A DNA stretch of 41,996 nt from Gemmatimonadaceae bacterium (GTDB lineage: Bacteria > Gemmatimonadota > Gemmatimonadetes > Gemmatimonadales > Gemmatimonadaceae), in NCBI GenBank assembly GCA_035633115.1, contig DASQFN010000095.1:1-41996 (forward strand), written 5' to 3'. The notes under the pieces are model-generated. The model was not told the origin of the DNA. It was given only the letters and a program-made list of their open reading frames with translations, and searched no databases. Shown here one piece after another: positions 25,063-34,185 of this stretch (positions are counted from its first letter, which is position 1; each line of letters starts with the position of its first letter). A program made the position numbers and the translations under genes.

Positions 25063-26025
25063 GTGAGCGAGACTGCGCTCTGGATCGCGTTCAACGCCGG
25101 GGTTCTTGCCGTTCTGGCTCTAGACCTCGGCGTCTTCAACAAGAAGGCCCACAAGATCTCAGTGAAGGAAGCCGCGATCTGGAGCGGCGTGTGGATCACG
25201 CTGTCTCTGGGGTTCGCCGGGGTCATCTACAGGATTCGTGGCAAGCAGGCGGCGCTCGAGTTCGTGACGGGCTACCTCATCGAGTACTCGCTCTCGATCG
25301 ACAACATCTTCGTCATCGTCCTGATCTTCTCCTACTTCAGGATCGCGGAAAAGTACCAGCACCGCGTGCTGTTCTGGGGAATCATCGGCGCCCTCGTGAT
25401 GCGCGGAGCGATGATCGCGATGGGTGCGCTGCTCATCCAGCGATTCCACTGGATACTTTACGTGTTCGGCGCATTTCTGGTCTTCACGGGGATCAGAATG
25501 GCCATGCAGGACGAGACGGACATCGAGCCTGAGTCAAATCCTGTTCTGCGCCTCGTACGCCGCCTTCTTCCGGTGACCCCCGATTTTCGGGGTCAGGACT
25601 TCTTCGTCCGCGAGGAGGTCCGGACCGTGAGCGGGTCCGGAGGCGCCCAGACCCGCCTCATGGCAACGCCCCTATTTATAGTATTGGTGCTGGTCGAAAC
25701 AACCGACCTGATCTTTGCAGTTGACTCGATCCCGGCCATTTTCGCGATCACCCAGGACCCGCTCCTCGTCTATACCTCGAACGTCTGCGCGATCCTGGGG
25801 CTGCGGTCCCTGTTTTTCATGCTGGCGGGCGTGATCCATCGCTTCCATTACCTGAAGCTTGGCCTTGCCGTGGTGCTGACATTTGTGGGGGTAAAGATGC
25901 TCATAAGCAGCCAGTATGAGATTCCCATTGGAGCCTCGCTGCTGGTGATCGCGGGCATTCTCGGGCTGTCAGTGATAGCGTCGATTGCCTTTCCTCGCGA
26001 CGCGCCACCGCCGAGAATCGGGTAG
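25063..26025 (+). CDS. TerC/Alx family integral membrane protein
   Basis: 320 aa from GTG 25063. About eight or nine membrane helices are visible. The TerC signatures are present: an acidic residue in each half within the membrane, in the contexts EYSLSIDNIFVIVLIF and VETTDLIFAVDSIPAIFAIT, the latter the hallmark motif. Relatives (Alx, MeeF, TerC) are linked to manganese export, pH response and metallation of secreted proteins, so metal-ion export across the inner membrane is the best guess. No tellurite-resistance partners (TerA, TerB, TerD) are nearby. The 46-bp upstream gap is too short to hold the yybP-ykoY manganese riboswitch often found before such genes. Confidence 0.93.
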   Translation: MSETALWIAFNAGVLAVLALDLGVFNKKAHKISVKEAAIWSGVWITLSLGFAGVIYRIRGKQAALEFVTGYLIEYSLSIDNIFVIVLIFSYFRIAEKYQHRVLFWGIIGALVMRGAMIAMGALLIQRFHWILYVFGAFLVFTGIRMAMQDETDIEPESNPVLRLVRRLLPVTPDFRGQDFFVREEVRTVSGSGGAQTRLMATPLFIVLVLVETTDLIFAVDSIPAIFAITQDPLLVYTSNVCAILGLRSLFFMLAGVIHRFHYLKLGLAVVLTFVGVKMLISSQYEIPIGASLLVIAGILGLSVIASIAFPRDAPPPRIG

Positions 26026-26027
26026 CG

Positions 26028-26165
26028 CAAGCTGGAAGCGGCAAGCGGCAAACGGGTAGCGGCCGACCTCTGGGCGGCTAGCGGGTAACGGCCAGCAGGT
26101 ACGAGGTACGGGCACCGGGGAAACGGGAAACGGCAGCCCGGTAACGGTAATCCAGGTTTTTGGTA
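26028..26165. repeat. Degenerate array of short AGCGG/GGTAACGG-type repeats
   Basis: Between terC and the next gene about 140 bp are built from loosely repeated 7-14 bp words: gcaagcggcaa, acgggtagcgg, ctagcgggtaacgg, ggtacgaggtacggg, ggaaacgggaaacggc, ccggtaacggtaa. The unit is too degenerate to define exactly. Similar words occur at 4227-4268 and 6583-6605. No open reading frame of substance is present, and the rest of the gap (26166-26296) shows only the ribosome site of the following gene. Confidence 0.7.
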
Positions 26166-26296
26166 AGAAATCTTTCCCGGAGCCGGTCAGGGACTTATGT
26201 TTCCGGTCCGGAAAATCGACCGCTCCTGCACCCAAATACCCTTCGGTCCCAGTACCGCAGAACCACCGGCCTGTGCGCCGGAACAAGGAGAATCTG

Positions 26297-27331
26297 ATGC
26301 TCAGTGTCTTCTCGCGACCGTCGCGCCTTGCCGTCCTTGCGGCGCTCCCAGTCCTTCTCGCCGCAAAGCCGCTCGCGGCACCGATGGCCGGTGGCACAAC
26401 CTACGAGTTCATAGTCCGCTCGCAGATGGGCGATGCCAAGGAATCCGTCACGATGCGCGGCCGTGGAACCTTTGCCGGCAATGAGGGCCGCATCGAGATT
26501 GTCCAGGCTTCCACCGCCAGTGGCTCCGAGGTCTTCGGAGGGAAGGGCTCGTACTTCCTCGTGCTCGATGGCGGAAAGAAGATGCTCCTCGTCGATCCCA
26601 GCAATAAGCACTACATGGCGTGGGACATGGCCAGCATGCTCGCCGGCATGAGCAAGATCGTGAATGTTGTCGGCGGTCTCGTCAAAATGGAGATGTCCGA
26701 CATCAGGATCGACGCGCAGAACCTGGGCGCCGGTGAGACGATTCAGGGATATCCGACGGTGCGTTACCGGATGATAGAGAACTATACGATGAGCGCGAAG
26801 CTCTTCGGAAAGAGCTCGAAGTCCCGCAGTGAAACGACCACCGACTACTACTTCGCTCCCGCGCTCAAGAATCTGGCGAACCCCTTCGTATCGAGCGGCA
26901 GGCAGATGGCACAATCGTTCGACATGTTCAACAATCCGGACTACAAGAGCCAGATGAACGCGGCGATGGCGAAGGTCCAGTTTGGCGTCCCGGTCAAGAC
27001 CGTCGTGAAGACCGTCTCCACGGACGAGAAGGGAAAGCAGACGGTGAGCATCGTGACTAGCGAGATGGTCAACTTCAAGAACATCGATGTGCCGAAGTCG
27101 ACGTTCGCGGTTCCCGCCGGCTACGCCATGGTCGAGATGCCGAAGCTCGACGCGAACATCGCGGCGGGTAAGACCGACGCGGACGGCAAGCCCGTCTCCG
27201 GTCCCGCGCTCAACGCCGACTCGATTACCGCAGCCGCGAAGCAAGGCGCTGCCGAGGCAGTGAAGGAAGGCGTGAAGGAAGGAGCGAAGGAAGCGACTGC
27301 CAAGAAATTGCGCGGCATCTTCAAGCGATAA
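26297..27331 (+). CDS. Exported DUF4412-like protein
   Basis: 344 aa from ATG 26297, supported by AAGGAG six bases upstream. A signal peptide (RLAVLAALPVLLAAKPLAA) ends near residue 29, with no lipobox, so a periplasmic or secreted protein is expected. The body is beta-rich with the pattern TTYEFIVRSQMGD, FLVLDGGKKMLLVDPSNK, ILD-type loops and NIDVPKSTFAVPAGYAMVEMP. The last part is like the end of DUF4412-type and LolA-like domains. The C-terminus is a Lys/Glu/Ala-rich helix with the heptad-like EAVKEGVKEGAKEATAKK. No enzyme motif is present. A lipid- or surface-binding role is conceivable but not shown. A strong terminator follows. Confidence 0.85.
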   Translation: MLSVFSRPSRLAVLAALPVLLAAKPLAAPMAGGTTYEFIVRSQMGDAKESVTMRGRGTFAGNEGRIEIVQASTASGSEVFGGKGSYFLVLDGGKKMLLVDPSNKHYMAWDMASMLAGMSKIVNVVGGLVKMEMSDIRIDAQNLGAGETIQGYPTVRYRMIENYTMSAKLFGKSSKSRSETTTDYYFAPALKNLANPFVSSGRQMAQSFDMFNNPDYKSQMNAAMAKVQFGVPVKTVVKTVSTDEKGKQTVSIVTSEMVNFKNIDVPKSTFAVPAGYAMVEMPKLDANIAAGKTDADGKPVSGPALNADSITAAAKQGAAEAVKEGVKEGAKEATAKKLRGIFKR

Positions 27332-27347
27332 ATGCCGGAATTGCGTG

Positions 27348-27379
27348 AAACGCGGTAGCTTTCGGGCTACCGCGTTTTT
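27348..27379 (+). terminator. Intrinsic terminator after the DUF4412-like gene
   Basis: The perfect 12-bp arms AAACGCGGTAGC (27348-27359) and GCTACCGCGTTT (27366-27377) enclose TTTCGG and run into TTTTT (27375-27379). It separates the exported protein gene from the DUF4112 gene. Confidence 0.93.
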
Positions 27380-27401
27380 CGTCTCAGGGAGGTAGCTGGC
27401 A

Positions 27402-27884
27402 GTGGCCCCCAAACTCACTGACGCCGATCGAGCGGCGAGCGTTCGGACGCTGGCTCGAATGCTCGACTCGGCCGTTCGAATACCAGGAACCGGCATTCGC
27501 GTGGGCGCCGATTCCGTTTTCGGACTCATCCCGGTTGTTGGCGATATCGCCGGCGCCGCTCTCTCGGGCTACATAGTGCTCGCGTCGGCCCGGCTTGGTG
27601 CACCGGCCTCGACGATTGTCCGAATGATGGTCAATATCGGTATCGACACGATTGTCGGTGCGGTGCCCATTCTGGGCGACTTGTTCGACATTGGCTGGCG
27701 CGCCAACACTCGAAACGTCGCGCTGCTGGACAGTCACATGGTGGGGTCGTCCCGGAGTCAACGGGCCAACCGCTGGGTCGTCGTCGCGGTCCTGCTCGCT
27801 CTCCTGCTTCTCGCAGTCGGCGCGGTCGCGCTGAGCGTCGCGGTGTTCCGCTTTCTGGCCGACCTCGCGATGTCGCCGAGCTGA
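27402..27884 (+). CDS. DUF4112 family membrane protein
   Basis: 160 aa from GTG 27402, with GGGAGG upstream at 27388-27393. The conserved DUF4112 core is plain: LARMLDSAVRIPGTGIRVGADSVFGLIPVVGDI, the second half repeating as a mirrored GAVPILGDLFDIGWRANTRN. Hydrophobic stretches at about 40-65, 80-95 and 125-150 anchor it in the membrane. No function is known for the family. It is the first gene after a terminator and may be transcribed with the downstream pseudogene, EthD and helicase genes. Confidence 0.9.
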   Translation: MAPKLTDADRAASVRTLARMLDSAVRIPGTGIRVGADSVFGLIPVVGDIAGAALSGYIVLASARLGAPASTIVRMMVNIGIDTIVGAVPILGDLFDIGWRANTRNVALLDSHMVGSSRSQRANRWVVVAVLLALLLLAVGAVALSVAVFRFLADLAMSPS

Positions 27885-27908
27885 GTGGTTTCGGTTATCA
27901 GCCCGGCA

Positions 27909-28216
27909 ATGCCAACTCCCTATGAGAGCGCACAGCTCATTCTCAAATTGTTCGAGCTGCGTCGAGAGCCGGTGCTCCGCGAAGCACGACAGTGGTTTCT
28001 CGGGCTGCCAACAACGAGATCCTCGCGACCTTTGCGAAGATTCAACCATTTCTCGAGGAGCTTCGCTCGTTACGCGGTAATCCCAACCTGTGCCGGAACA
28101 TGGAAAGCGTCGTGATGGGCGTGCCCGGCGCCGCGGAGCTGCTCGAGTTGCGCCGCAACCAGTTCCGCGCCGCCGCAAAGGCTCGTGAAGCGGCCGAGCT
28201 ACAGCCTGCTTCCTGA
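27909..28216 (+). pseudogene. Hypothetical gene with internal deletion and frameshift
   Basis: Two reading frames join here. From ATG 27909 comes TPYESAQLILKLFELRREPVLREARQWF, and from near 28003 in another frame NNEILATFAKIQPFLEELRSLRGNP continues through CRNMESVVMGVPGAAELLELR to a stop at 28216. From memory, intact relatives (short uncharacterised proteins of about 140-160 aa) have the first block, then a middle of about 50 residues with the words ERN.YFRM..GYWDMAA, then the second block. That middle is missing. The simplest account is one deletion near 28000 that also broke the frame. The second block is well preserved, so the loss may be recent. A sequencing error cannot by itself remove the middle. 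Confidence 0.62.
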
Positions 28217-28267
28217 CGCCGGCACACACCATCGCGCTTCCTCTCAACCCATTACCCCGGACGGCGC

Positions 28268-28588
28268 ATGTTCAAGACGATGTTTTTTCTCCACAGACGC
28301 ATTGGGACGACCTTCGAAGAGTTCCAGCTCTACAGCAGGGACGTGCACGTGCCGATGGTTGGGGCGGTACCAGGGCTCGAGCGGTACGTGATCAACCATG
28401 CGGTCGCCAATCCGGCTGCCAATGCGGCCGCCTGCGATGCCGTCGCCGAGCTGTGGTTCGGCTCCGAGCAGGACTTCCAGGCGGCGCTCGTGTCCCCCGA
28501 AGGCATCGCCGTGCTCGGCGATCAGGCGAACTACCTGGACCTCGAGCGCACGCACGTGCTGATCATGGATGAAGCGGTGATCATCTGA
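28268..28588 (+). CDS. EthD domain protein
   Basis: 106 aa. It shows the dimeric alpha-beta barrel EthD pattern: KTMFFLHRRIGTTFEEFQLY, then RDVHVPMVGAVPGLERYVIN, AELWFGSEQDFQAAL and the closing strand. Members act in degradation of ethers or polyketide-like compounds or as small binding proteins, and the exact role here is open. The helicase gene begins at the base after its stop, so the two are co-transcribed although functionally unrelated as far as can be seen. Confidence 0.85.
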   Translation: MFKTMFFLHRRIGTTFEEFQLYSRDVHVPMVGAVPGLERYVINHAVANPAANAAACDAVAELWFGSEQDFQAALVSPEGIAVLGDQANYLDLERTHVLIMDEAVII

Positions 28589-29938
28589 GTGGCGTTCTCC
28601 GTTTTTCATCTCGACCGGAATCTCCTCAAGGGGATCAAGGAGCTCGGATTCACTCGACCCACTCCGATTCAGACCGACGCGATTCCGCCGGCGCTGGAAG
28701 GGCGGGACATTCTGGCGTGCGCTTCAACCGGAAGCGGTAAGACCGCCGCCTTTCTTCTTCCGATTCTGAACAGGCTGGTCACGAGGCCGCGGGGCAAGAC
28801 GCGCGCACTGGTGCTCACGCCGACGCGCGAGCTCGCGGCGCAGATCGTCGAGCAGCTCAACGCGCTGGCTGTGCACACACCGGTGACGGCATGGCCGATT
28901 ATCGGCGGCGTTGGAATGGGGCCGCAGGAGCACGCATTCCGCAGCGGGATGGATGTTCTCGTCGCGACGCCCGGCCGCCTCCTCGATCACCTCAGGTACC
29001 CGTACTCCAGGCTCGATTCGGTGGAGTACCTGGTTCTCGACGAGGCCGACCGCATGCTGGACATGGGCTTCCTTCCGGACATTACGCGGATTCTGAAGCA
29101 CCTTCCTCCGAAGCGGCAAACACTCTTCTTCAGTGCTACGATACCGGGTCCTATCGCGCGGCTCGCCGGCCAGATGCTCAGGAATCCGGCGACGATCAAT
29201 CTCCAGCGCGCTTCGGCGCCCGCGGTTGGGATAACTCAGGCGGTTTATCCGGTACCGCAGGAGCTCAAGGCCGCGCTTTTCCTTTCGCTATTGAAGCGTG
29301 GAGATCTGAAGCAGGCGCTTGTCTTCACCCGCACCAAGCATCGCGCCAACCGGCTCGCCGACAATCTCGTCAGGAACGGCATCGCGGCGGAGAGAATCCA
29401 CGGAAATCGCTCTCAGGTGCAGCGCACCGCTGCGCTGGCGGGATTCAAGAGCGGCAGATACCCGGTGCTTGTCGCGACTGACATCGCCGCTCGCGGAATC
29501 GACGTGGAGGCGCTCGGTCACGTTGTGAATTTCGACGTGCCTCCTGCGGCGGACGATTACATCCACCGCGTTGGAAGAACCGGGCGCGCTGAAATGACCG
29601 GTGAAGCGTTCACATTCGTCGCGCCGGACGAGGAGGGCGATCTGCGGACCATCGAGCGTGCGCTTGGACGCCGTCTTCCGCGAGTCACCGTTCCGGAGTT
29701 CGACTACAATGCCCGTCCAGCGGGGCGACTGGAAATTCCCATCAGCGAGCGAATCGCCGGCATCCGTGCGCGGAAGAAAGAGGAACGGTCGAGAGCCGCG
29801 GCGAAAGCAGCCCGACGGGCGGGCCATAGCGGCAGCGAACGCGCTGGCCCTGCCGGCACCAAGCGTCGGGAAACTCGCGACGCAAAAAGCGCCGGCGGGC
29901 ACGGGCCGAAGAGCCCGCGCCGCCGACGCAGCCGCTAG
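28589..29938 (+). CDS. rhlE: DEAD-box RNA helicase, RhlE type
   Basis: 449 aa from GTG 28589. All helicase motifs are present: Q motif (GFTRPTPIQ), I ASTGSGKT near 45, Ia PTRELAAQI, II DEAD near 150, III SAT near 182, V ARGIDV, and VI HRVGRTGR near 326. The C-terminal 75 residues are a basic, disordered tail (RARKKEERSRAAAKAARR ... KSPRRRRSR) that should bind RNA. The architecture matches RhlE, which unwinds short RNA duplexes in ribosome assembly and mRNA decay. The gene ends one base before the end of the convergent OmpA-family gene, so there is no room for a terminator between them. Confidence 0.94.
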   Translation: MAFSVFHLDRNLLKGIKELGFTRPTPIQTDAIPPALEGRDILACASTGSGKTAAFLLPILNRLVTRPRGKTRALVLTPTRELAAQIVEQLNALAVHTPVTAWPIIGGVGMGPQEHAFRSGMDVLVATPGRLLDHLRYPYSRLDSVEYLVLDEADRMLDMGFLPDITRILKHLPPKRQTLFFSATIPGPIARLAGQMLRNPATINLQRASAPAVGITQAVYPVPQELKAALFLSLLKRGDLKQALVFTRTKHRANRLADNLVRNGIAAERIHGNRSQVQRTAALAGFKSGRYPVLVATDIAARGIDVEALGHVVNFDVPPAADDYIHRVGRTGRAEMTGEAFTFVAPDEEGDLRTIERALGRRLPRVTVPEFDYNARPAGRLEIPISERIAGIRARKKEERSRAAAKAARRAGHSGSERAGPAGTKRRETRDAKSAGGHGPKSPRRRRSR

Positions 29939-29939
29939 T

Positions 29940-31706
29940 CTAGATCTTCACGAGCTCGACGCGCCGGTTGTTCGAGCGACCTTCAGCGGTGTCGTTGCCG
30001 CCGACGGGTTTCGAATCACCGAATCCCTTTGACTCGAGCCGCCCGGCATTCACTCGGTACTCTTTCACAAGAGCAGTCTTCACTGCCGCTGCGCGCTTGT
30101 CGCTCAACGTGCGATTCGCGTCCTTCGCGCCAACATTATCGGTGTGACCTTCGATTCGCAGCTTCAGCTCCGGGTGCTGCTCGAGCATCGCCGCAATCAG
30201 CTTCAGTGTCGGCGTCGACTCCGGACGCAGCCTGTCGCTGCCCGTATCGAAGAGCAGTCCCTGCGTTGCGGTGTGACCGGCAGCCATGAGATCGTCATAG
30301 ATGGACTTGCGGCTTTCGGCAACGCGGATTCGCCCGACGTAGGCGGGGTTCTCGTCGCTCCGTGCATCGATGACGAGATGCAGGACCTTCGATCTCTCGA
30401 AGTTGGCGTTGGGCACATTGGCCAGCCGCTTCTCGTCGAGATAGACCTTCACGTATTTGCCGTCGCCGAGGATGCGGAGCTGTGCCGGCTTCCCACGGTA
30501 ACGGAGTCTGCTCGGCTCGTTGTTGGTGAGCTTGACCTCGCCGCCGCCACCGCCACGCAATGCTACTCCGTCGCTTCCCCAGCCGATTACCGACGTGCCT
30601 GCGTCATCGATGCGCCCTACGCTGCCGCGAAGATGAAAACCCGCTCCGTCGAGCGATGGCCGGTTGATGACGTCGATCTCGATGGTGAACCGCTGCGGCA
30701 GAACTTCCGGTAGCGGTATCGTGAGCTTGCTCTGGCTCGTCGCGCGCAAAGTGCGCCGGCCGCCGAGCTCGGCGACTTCCATGTTTCCTTCGACGAACTG
30801 AAGGCGCGTCGGGAAGTTGCCAACCTTATCCTCTGTAAAGTCGGCGTAATAGATCACTCTCTCGCCGGGAACGAAGTCATAATTGGTCCAGAGCACTGCG
30901 ACCGGAGCGGCGGGTGCTGCGACCGGAGTCGCGGCGCCTGCCATCGCAGCCGGGCCGCCACTGCCGGCCATTCCCTGCATGATCTTCATCGCCGCCGCCA
31001 TCTCGGCGCCGTTGCCCTGCATCATTTTCATCGCCGCCGCCATGTTGGCGCCGGACATTCCCGCGTCCTTCATCGCAGCCGCGGCTGCGGCGTTGGACAA
31101 GCCGTTCATTTGCATCATCTTCATCGCAGCGGCGGCGGTAGCTGCGTCCGATACTCCACTTCCGCCGCCGCCCTTGATCATTTTCATTGCTGCGGCTGTC
31201 GCTGCGGCGTTCGACAGTCCACCGCCGCCAATCGCGCCCATTGCACCGCGCGCAGCAGCGCCGGCTATTCCGCCTTGTCCCATCGCCTTTGCGGCCGCAC
31301 CCGCCGCGGCAGTAGACGCAGCGCCGGTCGCCATCGCCGCAGCTGTACCGCCAACGCCCTGGCCCGAGAGCATACCCATGATGCCGCTGTTGGCGCATGG
31401 TCCCTGACCCGTCACGGCAGACGCAACTGCTGCTCCGGGCACGACGGTGCACGCAACACCAATTGCTGCGCCCTTCACGGCATCAGTGCCCGCAGCCTTC
31501 GCAGCAGCCTGCACGGTTTTGTTGCCGGCGACTGCCTTCGCCTTGTTCATGAGGCCGCCGAATCTCCCGGTTTTTTTGGGCTTGAGAGAATCGGGAACGA
31601 CCGAGTCGGCTGGTGTTGCGGGGGCGGCTGGGGCCTGTGCTCCAGCGAGAGCGGCGACCGAGGCGACGAGCAGCATCGTCAACGGTGTGAGATGCATGCG
31701 CGACAT
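29940..31706 (-). CDS. OmpA-family outer-membrane/peptidoglycan-binding protein with Met/Ala-rich repeats
   Basis: 588 aa from ATG 31706; ATG 31727 in the same frame is a weaker choice. A signal peptide (LTPLTMLLVASVAALAGAQA) precedes Ala/Pro-rich sequence. From about residue 170 to 245 there are five degenerate AAAMK(M/I)MQ units (30965-31200), probably helical. A beta-sandwich like a lectin/glucanase or 3-keto-disaccharide-binding domain follows, with W.NYDFVPGERVIYYADFTED, RFTIEIDVINR and YVKVYLDEKRLANVPN. The end is an OmpA domain (LLFDTGSDRLRP, LRIEGHTDNVGAKDANRTLSDKRA) that should bind peptidoglycan. It is envelope-located. It is unusual to have the sandwich and the repeats joined to OmpA. 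Confidence 0.9.
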   Translation of the reverse strand: MSRMHLTPLTMLLVASVAALAGAQAPAAPATPADSVVPDSLKPKKTGRFGGLMNKAKAVAGNKTVQAAAKAAGTDAVKGAAIGVACTVVPGAAVASAVTGQGPCANSGIMGMLSGQGVGGTAAAMATGAASTAAAGAAAKAMGQGGIAGAAARGAMGAIGGGGLSNAAATAAAMKMIKGGGGSGVSDAATAAAAMKMMQMNGLSNAAAAAAMKDAGMSGANMAAAMKMMQGNGAEMAAAMKIMQGMAGSGGPAAMAGAATPVAAPAAPVAVLWTNYDFVPGERVIYYADFTEDKVGNFPTRLQFVEGNMEVAELGGRRTLRATSQSKLTIPLPEVLPQRFTIEIDVINRPSLDGAGFHLRGSVGRIDDAGTSVIGWGSDGVALRGGGGGEVKLTNNEPSRLRYRGKPAQLRILGDGKYVKVYLDEKRLANVPNANFERSKVLHLVIDARSDENPAYVGRIRVAESRKSIYDDLMAAGHTATQGLLFDTGSDRLRPESTPTLKLIAAMLEQHPELKLRIEGHTDNVGAKDANRTLSDKRAAAVKTALVKEYRVNAGRLESKGFGDSKPVGGNDTAEGRSNNRRVELVKI

Positions 31707-31908
31707 GTAGGGCCTCGAGGGCTGCAATAAAAGTTTTGACTACGCGGATTGGAACATGTGGCGCGCCCGCGCTTATAGCAAGCAAATCACTTCTGCGTGG
31801 CTTTGAGAGGTGAGTCGCTTTCAGCCGGCCACTCAGCCGCTGCAGGGGGCACGAACTATGAGACCGGCAAGACCAGAGAGGGAATCAGGGGGTTAACGGC
31901 CGTGGGAG

Positions 31909-34029
31909 CTAGTACTTCGCGATCTCCCTGTAGGCCGTCTTGAAGTCCTCGACCTGCGGCAGGATCGCGTCCTCGAGCTGCGGCGCATAGCCCACGAACG
32001 TATCGGTTGACGCAACGCGGCCGACGGGAGCGTCGAGCCACGCAAAACATTCCTGGGCGATCGCGGCCGCGATCTCGGCGCCGTAGCCCCACGAGAGGGA
32101 GTCCTCGTAAGCCACTATGACGCGCGACGTCTTCTTCACCGACCCGAACACCGCCTGCTTGTCCCACGGGCTCAAAGTGCGGAGGTCGATTACCTCGACG
32201 GAAATTCCCTCGTCCGCCACTGCGTTAGCCGCCGTGAGCGCGCGCTGCAGCGTCGCGCCATAAGTCACGAGAGTCAGATCGGTTCCTTCGCGTACGATTT
32301 TCGCCTTGCCGAACGGAATCATGAAGTTCGGCCCGGGATTCGGGCTCTTGTTATAGGTCTGTCTATAGAGATGCTTGTGCTCGAGGAAGATCACGGGATC
32401 GTCGCAGCGGATTGCGGTGCGCAGGAGCCCGTTGGCGTCCAGCGCGGTCGCGGGACAAACCACTCTCAGTCCGGGACAGTGCGTGAACAATGTCGCGCCG
32501 GTCTGTGAGTGATAGATCGCGCCCCGGATATACCCGCCGTACGTCGTGCGCACGACGACAGCCGCTGAAAAGTTGTTGTTCGAGCGCCAGCGCATCGTCG
32601 CCAGCTCGTCGCGCAGCTGCATGTACGCGGGCCAGATGTAATCGAAGAACTGCACCTCGACTACCGGCTTGAACCCGCGGATCGCGAGACCGATCGCGCG
32701 TCCGACGATGTTGGCCTCTGCGAGCGGTGAGTTGTAGACGCGAGCGCCGCCGAATTCCTTCTGCAGTCCCCACGTCACCTTGAAGACGCCGCCTTTTCCC
32801 TTCACCTGGCCCAGGTACTTGTCGCGTGATACGTCGGCGACGTCCTGTCCGAAGACGAGAATCCTCTCGTCGCGGCGCATCTCGTCCTTCATGCATGTGT
32901 TCAGAAGGTCGACCATCGTAGTCGGCTCGCCGGTGAACTTCGGATCGTCCTCCGTATCGAACTGTTCTCCGGTCGGATCCACATCCGGTGAGTAGACACC
33001 GTAGTACACTGTGTCCGCGGCGGGCTGCGGTTGCGCGAGTGCGTCATCGGTTGCGGCGAGGACTATCGCGTCGACCTCTTCCTGGATCTGCTTGATCTGC
33101 TCGTCGGTCGCGTGTCCCTCTGCGACCAGCCATCTCGGAAATACGGTAACGGGATCGCGTGCTGCGTCTGCCTCCCGCTCCGCCGGAGGGCGGTACATCG
33201 TTTCGTCGTCGGAGAGTGAGTGCGAGTAGGGACGAATGACTTTCGCGTGAACGAGAGCCGCTCCCTTCCGCGCGCGCACGTGCGCGACCGCACGCGACAT
33301 CACCTCGTGGCTCGCCAGCAGGTCGCACCCGTCGACTTCCTCGACGAGGAGGTTTGGAAAGGAGCGCACCAGGCGCGAGATGCTGCCGCCGGCGGTGTTG
33401 ACTTCCACGGGAACGGAGATGGCGTAGCCGTTGTCTTCGACGAGATACAGAACCGGCAATGAGAGGTTCGTCGCCGTGTTCAGCGATTCCCAGAACTCGC
33501 CCTCGCTCGTCTGGCCTTCCCCTGTCGTTACGAGGACGATCTCGTCTTCCTTGAACCCTTCGCTGATCCCGATCAGCTTCGCGCGGAGAGTCGCTTCGCC
33601 AGAGCCAACAGCCTGCAGGAACTGGGTGCCAGTGGGAGACGACGCCGAAACGATATTGAGGTCCTTGTGGCCCCAGTGGCTCGGCATCTGCCGCCCGCCG
33701 GATGCCGGGTCCTTTGCCGCGCCGACTGCGGAGTAGAGCATCTCGGCTGGAGTCACACCAAGCATCAGGCACAGGGCGCGATCGCGATAATACGGGTAGA
33801 ACCAGTCGTAACCCGGCTTCAAAATCATTCCGGCCGCCGTCAGAACTGCCTCGTGGCCGGCGCCCGAAATCTGGAAGAAGATCTTGTTCTGCCGTTTGAG
33901 CTGGACTTCCTTGTCGTCAATCCGCCGGGACAGGAGCATGTTCCGATAGGCCGCGACGAGCTCGGCCGAGCCGAGGCCGGCGGACGTTCGGGGGGATGTC
34001 TTTCGATCTGGAAGGGTCTTTGTGGCCAT
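31909..34029 (-). CDS. Fused 2-oxoacid dehydrogenase E1 alpha and beta subunits
   Basis: 706 aa. Residues 1-360 are E1 alpha with the thiamine diphosphate site [15 protein letters not shown] starting at 170 and Asn200 ([13 protein letters not shown]), and the heterotetramer loop [11 protein letters not shown]. Residues about 375-706 are E1 beta ([65 protein letters not shown]). Both halves resemble branched-chain 2-oxoacid dehydrogenase E1, which decarboxylates 2-oxo acids from valine, leucine and isoleucine and passes acyl groups to E2. In most bacteria the subunits are separate genes. E2 and E3 are not in the window. It is transcribed toward the OmpA-family gene, with a 200-bp gap that shows no other gene. 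Confidence 0.93.
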   Translation of the reverse strand: MATKTLPDRKTSPRTSAGLGSAELVAAYRNMLLSRRIDDKEVQLKRQNKIFFQISGAGHEAVLTAAGMILKPGYDWFYPYYRDRALCLMLGVTPAEMLYSAVGAAKDPASGGRQMPSHWGHKDLNIVSASSPTGTQFLQAVGSGEATLRAKLIGISEGFKEDEIVLVTTGEGQTSEGEFWESLNTATNLSLPVLYLVEDNGYAISVPVEVNTAGGSISRLVRSFPNLLVEEVDGCDLLASHEVMSRAVAHVRARKGAALVHAKVIRPYSHSLSDDETMYRPPAEREADAARDPVTVFPRWLVAEGHATDEQIKQIQEEVDAIVLAATDDALAQPQPAADTVYYGVYSPDVDPTGEQFDTEDDPKFTGEPTTMVDLLNTCMKDEMRRDERILVFGQDVADVSRDKYLGQVKGKGGVFKVTWGLQKEFGGARVYNSPLAEANIVGRAIGLAIRGFKPVVEVQFFDYIWPAYMQLRDELATMRWRSNNNFSAAVVVRTTYGGYIRGAIYHSQTGATLFTHCPGLRVVCPATALDANGLLRTAIRCDDPVIFLEHKHLYRQTYNKSPNPGPNFMIPFGKAKIVREGTDLTLVTYGATLQRALTAANAVADEGISVEVIDLRTLSPWDKQAVFGSVKKTSRVIVAYEDSLSWGYGAEIAAAIAQECFAWLDAPVGRVASTDTFVGYAPQLEDAILPQVEDFKTAYREIAKY

Positions 34030-34185
34030 CTCTAGGGTCGGATTGCGTGGAATCGACGCTAATAATAGTAGCCGCAGCGGGGCGATGGCTACGACGCAGG
34101 GCCCTTGCCACGGCTCTCGGCTGCGTGGCCAGCAAATCGCGGTAGGACCGCCTGGTAAGTGTGAACTTTACGCGGGGAGCCGAAC

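Noticed and set aside
26195-27529. A 444-codon open frame on the minus strand
   Set aside because: It crosses a gene, a strong terminator and the start of the next gene on the other strand, and is rich in Arg/His as expected for a shadow frame.
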